DNA from: Litoditis marina
Taxonomy: Eukaryota; Nematoda; Chromadorea; Rhabditida; Rhabditidae
Direction of reading: 5' to 3'
Assembly (NCBI GenBank): GCA_964036275.1
Contig: CAXIWQ010000012.1
Location: 105,433-169,432 of the forward strand
DNA length: 64,000 nt
Part shown: piece by piece, positions 1 to 9,499 of the stretch
Layout: the number at the start of each line of letters is the position of its first letter
Position numbering within the stretch: position 1 is the stretch's first letter
Notes under the pieces: generated by a model
Databases searched by the model: none
What the model was told of the DNA's origin: nothing
What the model saw: only the letters and a program-made list of their open reading frames with translations
Program-made: the position numbers and the translations under genes

Positions 1-21
1 GGTTATTGACTCTTTGCCTTG

Positions 22-151
22 CAGCTACAGAAAAAAAATCATACGGCTATCAAGTCTGTTGCTCCCAGCTACAAAAACCTAATACGACTTTATATTCTGT
101 GGCGCACAGCCACAAAAAACAAATTAACGCGGTTATTGACTCTTTGCCTTG
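22..151 (+). repeat. Reference satellite monomer, an ancestral trimer of ~43-bp units
   Basis: First complete monomer. It divides into three related units: 22-65 (44 bp), 66-106 (41 bp) and 107-151 (45 bp). Each opens with CAGCTACA or CAGCCACA followed by an A-run, then a TACGGCTAT-like core (TACGGCTAT, TACGACTTT, AACGCGGTTAT), then a TCTGTTGC-like segment (TCTGTTGC, TCTGTGGC, TCTTTGCC). Over the 23 bases from ACG, unit 1 and the common form of unit 2 agree at 17 positions without gaps. Unit 3 needs two small gaps. The simplest history is triplication of a 43-bp repeat, divergence, then amplification of the 130-bp trimer. Confidence 0.85.
98..114 (+). repeat. Conserved small hairpin within each monomer
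   Basis: TGTGGC, loop GCACA, GCCACA forms a perfect 6-bp stem with a 5-nt loop. In the second monomer class (for example 1009-1025) the same place reads TGTGGT, GCACA, ACCACA: the innermost C-G pair has become T-A and the stem stays perfect. Some variants weaken it (GCCAAA near 240, ACCAGA near 1150). Mixed forms such as GGCGCACAACC occur near 44950, 57157 and 60809. Confidence 0.6.
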
Positions 152-1579
152 CAGCTACAGAGAACAGTTCATACGGCTATCAAATCTATTGCTCCCAGCT
201 ACAAAAACCTAATACGACAATCTATTCTGTGGCGCACAGCCAAAAAATACGAATTAACGCGGTTATTGACTCTTTGCCTTGCAGCTACAGAAAAAAAAAT
301 CATACGGCTATCAAGTCTGTTGCTCCCAGCTACAAAAACCTAATACGACAATCTATTCTGTGGCGCACAGCCAAAAAATACGAATTAACGCGGGTATTGA
401 CTCTTTGCCTTGCAGCTACAGAAAAAAAATCATACGGCTATCAAGTCTGTTGCTCCCAGCTACAAAAACCTAATACGACTTTATATTCTGTGGCGCACAG
501 CCACGAAATATGAATTAACGCGGTTATCGACTCTTTGGCTTGCAGCTACAGAAAAAAGTTTACACGGCTATCAAGTCTGTTGCTCCCAGCTACAAAAACC
601 TAAACGACAATCTATTCTGTGGCGCACAGCCACAAAATACGAATTAACGCGGTTATTGACTCTTTGCCTTGCAGCTACAGAAAAAAAATCATACGGCTAT
701 CAAGTCTGTTGCTCCCAGCTACAAGAAAGTAATACGACTATCTATTCTGTGGCGCACAGCCACGAAATACGAATTAACGCGGTTATTGACTCTTTGCCTT
801 GCAGCTACAGAAAAAAAAATCATACGGCTATCAAGTCTGTTGCTCCCAGCTACAAAAACCTAATACGACTTTATATTCTGTGGCGCACAGCCACAAAAGA
901 CAAATTAACGCGGTTATCGACTCTTTGGCTTGCAGCTACAGAAAAAAGTTTACACGGCTATCAAGTCTGTTGCTCCCAGCTACAAAAACCTTATACGACA
1001 ATCTATTCTGTGGTGCACAACCACAAAGTACGAATTAACGCTGTTATCGAATCTTTGGCTTGCAGTTACAGTGAACAGTTCATACGGCTATCAAATCTGT
1101 TGCTCCCAGCTACAAAAACTTAATACAACTATATTTCCTGTGGTGCACAACCAGAAAGTACGAATTAACGCGGTTATTGACTCTGTGGCTTGCAGCTACA
1201 AAAAAAGCTTATACGGCTACCAAGTGTGTTGCTCACAGCTACAAGAACCTAAGACGACTATGTATTCTGTGGCGCACAGCCACAAAAAACAAATTAACGC
1301 GGTTATTGACTCTTTGCCTTGCAGCTACAGAGAACAGTTCATACGGCTATCAAATCTATTGCTCCCAGCTACAAAAACCTAATACGACAATCTATTCTGT
1401 GGCGCACAGCCAAAAAATACGAATTAACGCGGTTATTGACTCTTTGCCTTGCAGCTACAGAAAAAAAAATCATACGGCTATCAAGTCTGTTGCTCCCAGC
1501 TACAAAAACCTAATACGACAATCTATTCTGTGGCGCACAGCCAAAAAATACGAATTAACGCGGTTATTGACTCTTTGCC

Positions 1580-3139
1580 TTGCAGCTACAGAAAAAAAAT
1601 CATACGGATATCAAGTCTGTTGCTCCCAGCTACAAGAAAGTAATACGACTATCTATTCTGTGGCGCACAGCCACGAAATACGAATTAACGCGGTTATTGA
1701 CTCTTTGCCTTGCAGCTACAGAAAAAAAATCATACGGCTATCAAGTCTGTTGCTCCCAGCTACAAAAACCTAATACGACTTTATATTCTGTGGCGCACAG
1801 CCACAAAAAACAAATTAACGCGGTTATTGACTCTTTGCCTTGCAGCTACAGAGAACAGTTCATACGGCTATCAAATCTATTGCTCCCAGCTACAAAAACC
1901 TAATACGACAATCTATTCTGTGGCGCACAGCCAAAAAATACGAATTAACGCGGTTATTGACTCTTTGCCTTGCAGCTACAGAAAAAAAAATCATACGGCT
2001 ATCAAGTCTGTTGCTCCCAGCTACAAAAACCTAATACGACAATCTATTCTGTGGCGCACAGCCAAAAAATACGAATTAACGCGGGTATTGACTCTTTGCC
2101 TTGCAGCTACAGAAAAAAGTTTATACGGCTATCAAGTCTGTTGCTCCCAGCTACAAAAACCTAATACGACTATCTATTCTGTGGCGCACAGCCACGAAAT
2201 ATGAATTAACGCGGTTATCGACTCTTTGGCTTGCAGCTGCAGAAAAAAGTTTACACGGCTATCAAGTCTGTTGCTCCCAGCTACAAAAACCTAAACGACA
2301 ATCTATTCTGTGGCGCACAGCCACAAAATACGAATTAACGCGGTTATTGACTCTTTGCCTTGCAGCTACAGAAAAAAAATCATACGGATATCAAGTCTGT
2401 TGCTCCCAGCTACAAGAAAGTAATACGACTATCTATTCTGTGGCGCACAGCCACGAAATACGAATTAACGCGGTTATTGACTCTTTGCCTTGCAGCTACA
2501 GAAAAAAAATCATACGGCTATCAAGTCTGTTGCTCCCAGCTACAAAAACCTAATACGACTTTATATTCTGTGGCGCACAGCCACAAAAAACAAATTAACG
2601 CGGTTATTGACTCTTTGCCTTGCAGCTACAGAGAACAGTTCATACGGCTATCAAATCTATTGCTCCCAGCTACAAAAACCTAATACGACAATCTATTCTG
2701 TGGCGCACAGCCAAAAAATACGAATTAACGCGGTTATTGACTCTTTGCCTTGCAGCTACAGAAAAAAAAATCATACGGCTATCAAGTCTGTTGCTCCCAG
2801 CTACAAAAACCTAATACGACAATCTATTCTGTGGCGCACAGCCAAAAAATACGAATTAACGCGGGTATTGACTCTTTGCCTTGCAGCTACAGAAAAAAAA
2901 TCATACGGCTATCAAGTCTGTTGCTCCCAGCTACAAAAACCTAATACGACTTTATATTCTGTGGCGCACAGCCACGAAATATGAATTAACGCGGTTATCG
3001 ACTCTTTGGCTTGCAGCTACAGAAAAAAGTTTACACGGCTATCAAGTCTGTTGCTCCCAGCTACAAAAACCTAAACGACAATCTATTCTGTGGCGCACAG
3101 CCACAAAATACGAATTAACGCGGTTATTGACTCTTTGCC
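1580..3139 (+). repeat. Six-monomer higher-order repeat, two tandem copies (~780 bp)
   Basis: Variant order and bases at 1580-2359 reappear at 2360-3139 with an offset of exactly 780 bp (six monomers). The first two to three monomers are essentially identical. The copies differ in the last one or two monomers, for example AAAAAAGTTTATACGG at about 2112 against AAAAAAAATCATACGG at about 2892. This is an unequal-exchange or block-amplification signature. Confidence 0.75.
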
Positions 3140-5220
3140 TTGCAGCTACAGAAAAAAAATCATACGGCTATCAAGTCTGTTGCTCCCAGCTACAAGAAAG
3201 TAATACGACTATCTATTCTGTGGCGCACAGCCACGAAATACGAATTAACGCGGTTATTGACTCTTTGCCTTGCAGCTACAGAAAAAAAAATCATACGGCT
3301 ATCAAGTCTGTTGCTCCCAGCTACAAAAACCTAATACGACTTTATATTCTGTGGCGCACAGCCACAAAAGACAAATTAACGCGGTTATCGACTCTTTGGC
3401 TTGCAGCTACAGAAAAAAGTTTACACGGCTATCAAGTCTGTTGCTCCCAGCTACAAAAACCTTATACGACAATCTATTCTGTGGTGCACAACCACAAAGT
3501 ACGAATTAACGCTGTTATCGAATCTTTGGCTTGCAGTTACAGTGAACAGTTCATACGGCTATCAAATCTGTTGCTCCCAGCTACAAAAACTTAATACAAC
3601 TATATTTCCTGTGGTGCACAACCAGAAAGTACGAATTAACGCGGTTATTGACTCTGTGGCTTGCAGCTACAAAAAAAGCTTATACGGCTACCAAGTGTGT
3701 TGCTCACAGCTACAAGAACCTAAGACGACTATGTATTCTGTGGCGCACAGCCACAAAAAACAAATTAACGCGGTTATTGACTCTTTGCCTTGCAGCTACA
3801 GAGAACAGTTCATACGGCTATCAAATCTATTGCTCCCAGCTACAAAAACCTAATACGACAATCTATTCTGTGGCGCACAGCCAAAAAATACGAATTAACG
3901 CGGTTATTGACTCTTTGCCTTGCAGCTACAGAAAAAAAAATCATACGGCTATCAAGTCTGTTGCTCCCAGCTACAAAAACCTAATACGACAATCTATTCT
4001 GTGGCGCACAGCCAAAAAATACGAATTAACGCGGGTATTGACTCTTTGCCTTGCAGCTACAGAAAAAAAATCATACGGCTATCAAGTCTGTTGCTCCCAG
4101 CTACAAAAACCTAATACGATTTTATATTCTGTGGCGCACAGCCACGAAATATGAATTAACGCGGTTATCGACTCTTTGGCTTGCAGCTACAGAAAAAAGT
4201 TTACACGGCTATCAAGTCTGTTGCTCCCAGCTACAAAAACCTAAACGACAATCTATTCTGTGGCGCACAGCCACAAAATACGAATTAACGCGGTTATTGA
4301 CTCTTTGCCTTGCAGCTACAGAAAAAAAATCATACGGCTATCAAGTCTGTTGCTCCCAGCTACAAGAAAGTAATACGACTATCTATTCTGTGGCGCACAG
4401 CCACGAAATACGAATTAACGCGGTTATTGACTCTTTGCCTTGCAGCTACAGAAAAAAAAATCATACGGCTATCAAGTCTGTTGCTCCCAGCTACAAAAAC
4501 CTAATACGACTTTATATTCTGTGGCGCACAGCCACAAAAGACAAATTAACGCGGTTATCGACTCTTTGGCTTGCAGCTACAGAAAAAAGTTTACACGGCT
4601 ATCAAGTCTGTTGCTCCCAGCTACAAAAACCTTATACGACAATCTATTCTGTGGTGCACAATCACAAAGTACGAATTAACGCTGTTATCGAATCTTTGGC
4701 TTGCAGTTACAGTGAACAGTTCATACGGCTATCAAATCTGTTGCTCCCAGCTACAAAAACTTAATACAACTATATTTCCTGTGGTGCACAACCAGAAAGT
4801 ACGAATTAACGCGGTTATTGACTCTGTGGCTTGCAGCTACAAAAAAAGCTTATACGGCTACCAAGTGTGTTGCTCACAGCTACAAGAACCTAAGACGACT
4901 ATGTATTCTGTGGCGCACAGCCACAAAAAACAAATTAACGCGGTTATTGACTCTTTGCCTTGCAGCTACAGAGAACAGTTCATACGGCTATCAAATCTAT
5001 TGCTCCCAGCTACAAAAACCTAATACGACAATCTATTCTGTGGCGCACAGCCAAAAAATACGAATTAACGCGGGTATTGACTCTTTGCCTTGCAGCTACA
5101 GAAAAAAAAATCATACGGCTATCAAGTCTGTTGCTCCCAGCTACAAAAACCTAATACGACTTTATATTCTGTGGCGCACAGCCACAAAAGACAAATTAAC
5201 GCGGTTATTGACTCTTTGCC
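2881..5220 (+). repeat. Nine-monomer higher-order repeat, two tandem copies (~1170 bp)
   Basis: 2881-4050 and 4051-5220 match at an offset of 1170 bp, with scattered substitutions (CTAATACGAC to CTAATACGAT near 4118; CAACCAC to CAATCAC near 4660). The match weakens in the last monomer. A third copy lies upstream at about 410-1579, offset 2471 bp from 2881. The unit includes CCTTATACGAC monomers (near 990, 3460 and 4630), which lack the usual TAA. Confidence 0.8.
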
Positions 5221-6471
5221 TTGCAGCTACAGAAAAAAGTTTATACGGCTATCAAGTCTGTTGCTCCCAGCTACAAAAACCTAATACGACTATCTATTCT
5301 GTGGCGCACAGCCACGAAATATGAATTAACGCGGTTATCGACTCTTTGGCTTGCAGCTGCAGAAAAAAGTTTACACGGCTATCAAGTCTGTTGCTCCCAG
5401 CTACAAAAACCTAAACGACAATCTATTCTGTGGCGCACAGCCACAAAATACGAATTAACGCGGTTATTGACTCTTTGCCTTGCAGCTACAGAAAAAAAAT
5501 CATACGGCTATCAAGTCTGTTGCTCCCAGCTACAAAAACCTAATACGGCTGAATATTCTGTGGCGCACAGCCACAAACGACAAATTAACGCGGTTACTGA
5601 CTCTTTTCCTTGCAGCTACAGAAAAAAAAGGTTTATACGGCTATCAAGTCTGTTGCTCCCAGCTACAAGAAAGTAATACGACTATCTATTCTGTGGCGCA
5701 CAGCCACGAAATACGAATTTACGCGGTTATCGACTCTTTGGCTTGCAGTTACAGAGAACAGTTCATACGGCTATCAAGGCTGTTGCTCCCAGCTACAAAA
5801 ACCTAATACGACAATCTATTCTGTGGCGCACAGCCACAAAATACGAATTAACGCTGTTATCGACTCTTTGGCTTGCAGTTACAGAGAACAGTTCATACGG
5901 CTATCAAATCTGTTGCTCCCAGCTACAAAAACTTAATACAACTATCTTTTCTGTGGTGCACAACCACAAAGTACGAATTAACGCGGTTATTGACTCATTG
6001 GCTTGCAGCTACAGAAAAAAGTTTACACGGCTATCAAGTCTGTTGCTCCCAGCTACAAACACCTAATACGACTTTATATTCTGTGGCGCACAGCCACAAA
6101 AGACAAATTAACGCGGTTATTGACTCTTTGCCTTGCAGCTACAGAAAAAAGTTTATACGGCTATCAAGTCTGTTGCTCCCAGCTACAAAAACCTAATACG
6201 ACTATCTATTCTGTGGCGCACAGCCACAAAATACGAATTAACGCTGTTATCGACTCTTTGGCTTGCAGTTACAGAGAACAGTTCATACGGCTATCAAATC
6301 TGTTGCTCCCAGCTACAAAAACTTAATACAACTATCTTTTCTGTGGTGCACAACCACGAAATATGAATTAACGCGGTTATCGACTCTTTGGCTTGCAGCT
6401 ACAGAAAAAAGTTTACACGGCTATCAAGTCTGTTGCTCCCAGCTACAAAAACCTAATACGACTATCTATTC

Positions 6472-6503
6472 CTCTGAAAAACCTTTGCAACTTAAAATAC
6501 CGG
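6472..6503 (+). repeat. Element 1 left terminal inverted repeat
   Basis: Begins CTCTGAAAAACC and ends AACTTAAAATACCGG. It matches the complement of 9469-9499 at about 27 of 32 aligned positions with one gap. The inner 15 bases are identical. Confidence 0.85.
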
Positions 6504-6563
6504 ACTCGTCAATTTTGTAACTTAAAATACCGGGCTCGCTCGATTTGTAACTAAAAATACCGG
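6489..6563 (+). repeat. Element 1 left subterminal array, 3 motifs at 30-bp spacing
   Basis: AACTTAAAATACCGG starts at 6489 and 6519, and a one-base variant (AACTAAAAATACCGG) starts at 6549, exactly 30 bp apart. The spacers are also related (TTTGTAAC before, CTCG after the first two). Regular arrays of this kind just inside TIRs are usually transposase binding sites, which is my inference here. Confidence 0.8.
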
Positions 6564-6952
6564 AGTCAGCCAGACGGCTTGGCGCACGCAGTATGCACCA
6601 GCAGGAAAGATAGACGCAAATATCGACACCGTTGCGAATTTCTTCGAAATATTTCAAAGTGTTCAGACTTTTCTTTGTTTAAATTTGTTTTGTATCTGTA
6701 TATAGTTTATTTAAATGTTTAAAAATTTGTTTTGAACAGCCTAGAAGGTAGTTTCGTTGACCTCAATGTTCTAAAGTCTTGCATTCTGGTTTTTATTTTT
6801 GAAACGTGTTTTCGTCCGTGAAACGTGTTTTTTCGTGAAACGTGTTTTTCTATTCTAGAGTGTTATGTTAACTTTATGTCATTTTTATCGAACGTTTTCA
6901 GTTGTTATAATATTCGCTGGGTGAAGTTCACTTGGAAATATTTCTCTTGCTT
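6564..6952 (+). other. Element 1 leader region with triplicated GAAACGTGTTT motif
   Basis: No coding gene seen. T-rich and AT-rich sequence between the left subterminal array and the first candidate start codon. It holds three close copies of GAAACGTGTTT followed by a T/C-rich stretch at about 6801, 6819 and 6837 (to 6852), a short ~18-bp tandem repeat. The position suits a promoter or 5' leader, but no clear TATA box is visible. A stop (TAA, 6918-6920) precedes and is in frame with the candidate ATG at 6953. Confidence 0.4.
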
Positions 6953-8199
6953 ATGTGTTATGCCCACCAGGCTGAGGAAAGTTTAAATTTGCAGAACATC
7001 TATACCGACATATTTGAAGGTGAGTCAAATTATTTTCCTTATCAAAAATCATGTTCACACTCAGTTTCATGTTCGTTCTGACATCCTGAAAAAAGTTGGT
7101 TCATGTTTTCTGTATATTCTTATGGGTTGGTTCTGGGAGCAAAGTAAAGAGGCTTACCAATTAACTTATTCACTTCATTTAAAGACGACTCTAACTCATA
7201 GTTCACAGATTAGATGGCTCAAACTTATAAAGTTCGACATGGTAATTTAATAACCAGTTCAGTTTGACCCCATCACTGTTTAGAGTGTTTAGGAACATAC
7301 CAGTTTTCTAATTAAGAACCAGACTTCAACTTGAATAATTTATAATGTGGAGTTTTTTCTTGAACAAAAAGACATTCGTGTAACTGTTTTAAGCTCTTCC
7401 CCTTTTCCAGCTGTACTTTTTTTTTGAAAACGGACCCCCTCCCCCCCCCCCCCCTGCGCTTTTATCGAGAGATTTTCGTATTTTAATGAAAAATCATAAA
7501 TTGGGTTCAAATTTAGTGGAAGAACGAGTTTAGTTTCGTAATAATGAGAACACCTCGCAGGTTGTTATGTTATACAAAATATTTTTCAGTCCTTAATATT
7601 CTGCTTATATTCTGTTTACTACGATGTGTATATTTTGAGTGGATGGACATCGACGTTTTTGATTCAAGAAGTTCAGGTATGTTACTAGAACTTCGAATTG
7701 TTGTTACTGTTCACGAACATTCGATTTTTCTGGTGATGTTCTTTGCGGACCCAATTAGCCCGAACCAGGTGGTTCGTCACAGCTTGAACCTTTCATGTTC
7801 GCTTCATTTGTCCTTCTTGAAAGCATTGAGTGACGAACAAAACTTGTGTATTAACTTGCTATTGTTGAGCTCTGGCACAACCCTCATTAATTTTTCCAAA
7901 ATTAAAGGGAAAATCAGAAAAACGGGCTCCGTTTTCGGTCTACTCCCGAATATGTCTCTGTTTTCGATAGAAAAACACCGATTTGTTCATTAAATTTGAA
8001 AACCAGATGTCTTTTAAAGATTATTACATCGAATTTGGCAGTCGAACTCACTTGTGTGAGCTATTGAAAATGAAAAAAGGAATTTACTTAAAAATAGTGA
8101 CTTGGACCTTTTCTATAAAAATAACTGTTTCGGATTGAACATTTTGTTTTTACAGATTACTACAATGAAATTTTCTTCGAAGTGATCGATTTTGATTGA
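6953..8199 (+). CDS. Candidate three-exon gene in element 1, 65-residue product, unknown function
   Basis: Inferred exons: 6953-7019, 7590-7676 and 8156-8199, with GT-AG introns 7020-7589 and 7677-8155. Exon 1 starts at ATG 6953 after an in-frame upstream stop and ends GAAG|GTGAGT, a near-ideal donor. Exon 2 follows a pyrimidine-rich acceptor (ATTTTTCAG) and ends TTCAG|GTATGT. Exon 3 follows TTGTTTTTACAG and reaches TGA at 8197-8199. Both introns are phase 1, and the frame stays open across both joins (22 codons, then 28 whole codons, then 13, plus two split codons). The product would have a hydrophobic stretch in exon 2 (LNILLIFCLL) and an acidic remainder. I recognise no family and see no transposase motif. 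It could be a noncoding spliced RNA or a decayed internal-deletion product of a larger gene. All of this rests on splice-site reading only. Confidence 0.3.
7435..7454 (+). repeat. Poly(C) tract
   Basis: Five C, one T, then fourteen C. A simple homopolymer tract inside the candidate first intron of element 1. The length is prone to sequencing error. Confidence 0.9.
7544..7993 (+). CDS. Unspliced ATG open frame of 149 codons, hypothetical
   Basis: One of the few frames in the window that really opens with ATG. It shares its frame with the candidate exon at 7590-7676 and simply continues through the strong donor GTATGT at 7677, so it is probably the readthrough alternative to the spliced model rather than a second gene. 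The N-terminal third carries a hydrophobic segment (LNILLIFCLL). The remainder has no motif I recognise. Confidence 0.15.
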   Translation: MRTPRRLLCYTKYFSVLNILLIFCLLRCVYFEWMDIDVFDSRSSGMLLELRIVVTVHEHSIFLVMFFADPISPNQVVRHSLNLSCSLHLSFLKALSDEQNLCINLLLLSSGTTLINFSKIKGKIRKTGSVFGLLPNMSLFSIEKHRFVH

Positions 8200-9255
8200 A
8201 AACGTTATGAATTTCAGGTAGATTGGCTATAACCTTCGAATCGTCGACTTGTGGTGCATGATGCAATTATACTTACTTTTTGGGCAGCTTATTGGTTCGA
8301 GTCAGAAGAACTTCAACTGATTCAGGTTTGTTCCTCTTTCCTCTCCGTTTTCTTGATTTGAAAGAAGTAGCAAGTAGCAATCAAGTGGTTGTTGTGAATA
8401 GGCTACAGTATAACTGTCGAATATGTCTGCATCTGACAAATTAGGATTTCATTACAATATATTCACGAGTTGTTGGCAAGCCCTGTAGTAAACACGTAGT
8501 AAACACCAGTAAGGTGTGCCCGCTTGCAAAAAGTAACCGTGATTTTCCGCAAAATGGGCTAATTTTCATGACATTAGCGGAGAGCCAGCCCGTTTTTGGA
8601 GTTTTTTCTGGCTCTGCGTACAACTTTTAACTGATGTAAAACTGATGACTGGTGACTGCACGTTCTTATAGTTACAAATACGCAAAATCACATTGCACTT
8701 TTCAGATAATTGCCCAGATCTCGCTTGAAACTCTCACCGATTTTTCAACCTAAAAATTTCTAGCTTCAGAACAAAGGCGTTAAAATGGTTACGAAACTTT
8801 ATGTACATTCTTCTTTTCAGGGTGGACATAAAAGCAATCTCGACAACATTTCGCGGTATGGTATTGATGTCATCGTGTTCTACTAATTTCTGTGTTTTTT
8901 TTCATCAGTTGATCGCCTTTGCTACGGTACATAATCCATTAGATTCAAGATCTAGAATAATCTCGATTTAAGACATAATATTTTCTTTAATAACTGTCTA
9001 CATCTTGAACTTCTGTCATATAACAAAAACCAAGTTCTCAACCGTCTCTACGGGTATTTTTTCTTCAGTTCGTATTGAATTTTAACGGGTATTAAAGTTT
9101 TTTTGACTTAGCCGCATTTGTTGTTCTCGTTTGCTGACCGTGCTAGGTCTTTTCTTTCTTTTTGTGACTTTGTGCTTGAAGATTTTTGGTTTTTATCCGG
9201 TGTATAGTATTAGTTTTGTGGTTTTTATGATGTGTTTTCTTATAATATTACATTG
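8200..9255 (+). other. Element 1 downstream part: further exon-like segments, no coding frame seen
   Basis: No protein gene is supported. AG...GT pairs that could bound small noncoding exons occur at 8288-8325 (GGGCAG before, TTCAG|GTTTGT after) and 8821-8855 (TTCTTTTCAG before, GCG|GTATGG after). A last acceptor, TTTTTTCATCAG, stands before 8909. Candidate exon 3 may also end at a donor at 8218 (TTTCAG|GTAGAT). All three frames of exon 3 contain stops, so anything downstream would be 3' untranslated. Confidence 0.3.
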
Positions 9256-9261
9256 AATAAA
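9256..9261 (+). terminator. AATAAA polyadenylation-like signal of element 1
   Basis: AATAAA in the context TTGAATAAATATTTATTCC, followed within about 20-30 bases by the GT/T-rich stretch TGTGTTGTTTTATATTTTG, as expected for a metazoan poly(A) site. It lies 238 bp from the right end. Element 2 has the same AATAAATATT on its minus strand, 230 bp from its left end. Confidence 0.5.
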
Positions 9262-9334
9262 TATTTATTCCTAAAATGTGTTGTTTTATATTTTGAAACA
9301 AGTTTAGGGAGGATGATTTTCGGTTTTGGTTTGC

Positions 9335-9483
9335 CCGGTTATTTTACTTGCCAATGACCCCGGTATTTTAAGTTACAGCAGGCACCCGGCGCGCGTCAGC
9401 CTGTACAGCTTAAAATACCGGAGAAAATGCAGGCTTAAATACTGGTGTCGAATTAGCCTGCATCTTTCCCGGTATTTTAAGTT
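9335..9483. repeat. Element 1 right subterminal repeats and hairpin
   Basis: The complement of AACTTAAAATACCGG occurs at 9360-9374 and 9469-9483, a degenerate complement at 9335-9350, a direct near-copy at 9407-9421 and a decayed direct copy at 9431-9445. A 9-bp perfect stem (ATGCAGGCT at 9427-9435 with AGCCTGCAT at 9455-9463, 19-nt loop) lies 36 bases inside the end. The right end is thus more palindromic than the left, which has only direct copies. Confidence 0.75.
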
Positions 9484-9499
9484 ACAAGCGTTTTCACAG
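9469..9499 (-). repeat. Element 1 right terminal inverted repeat
   Basis: Its complement reads CTGTGAAAACGC.. and ends in AACTTAAAATACCGG, pairing with 6472-6503. The satellite resumes at 9500 with TCTGTGGCG. Confidence 0.85.

Larger units (their letters stand above)
1..6471 (+). repeat. 130-bp satellite array, block A
   Basis: Uninterrupted head-to-tail array of about 50 monomers, all in one orientation. The landmark CAGCTACAG recurs at about 22, 152, 282, 411 and so on, a spacing of 129-133 bp; length differences come mostly from the A-run after the landmark. The array already runs at base 1, so its true start lies outside the window. It is broken at 6471 by an inserted element and resumes at 9500 in the same monomer phase, so blocks A and B were one array. 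Variants differ at a few sites, such as AAAAAATCATACGG versus GAGAACAGTTCATACGG after the landmark, and GGCGCACAGCC versus GGTGCACAACC. Reading frames here are by-products of the repeat and are not called as genes. Confidence 0.97.
6472..9499 (+). mobile_element. Element 1: DNA-transposon-like insertion with TIRs, 3028 bp
   Basis: This non-satellite island interrupts a monomer between ..CTATTC and TCTGTGG... Deleting it with one copy of the dinucleotide TC (6470-6471 and 9500-9501) rebuilds the normal CTATTCTGTGG exactly. The ends are imperfect inverted repeats of about 32 bp (CTCTGAAAAACC.. and, on the complement of the right end, CTGTGAAAACGC..), both running into AACTTAAAATACCGG. Extra copies of that motif sit just inside each end. 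No transposase, reverse transcriptase, LTR or poly(A)-tailed end is visible. GT-AG exon-like segments and a polyadenylation signal give it a + orientation. The 2-bp duplication and subterminal repeats would fit a CACTA/Mirage-like (CMC) element, but the termini do not begin with CAC, so I leave the superfamily open. Confidence 0.85.

Noticed and set aside
1..6471. CRISPR array
   Set aside because: There are no unique spacers; adjoining units are homologous throughout, the period is 130 bp, and the context is eukaryotic.
6466..6657. Minus-strand frame over the element 1 left end
   Set aside because: It spans the satellite-element junction and simply translates the 30-bp subterminal repeats.
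8441..8623. Minus-strand 60-codon frame
   Set aside because: It begins at TTG, has no motif and lies opposite the spliced-gene candidate.
6472..9499. Helitron, LTR retrotransposon or LINE
   Set aside because: It has TIRs and a 2-bp duplication, not an A^T insertion with CTRR end, long terminal repeats, or a poly(A)-tailed end with long target duplication; no RT, Rep/helicase or gag-like frame is visible.
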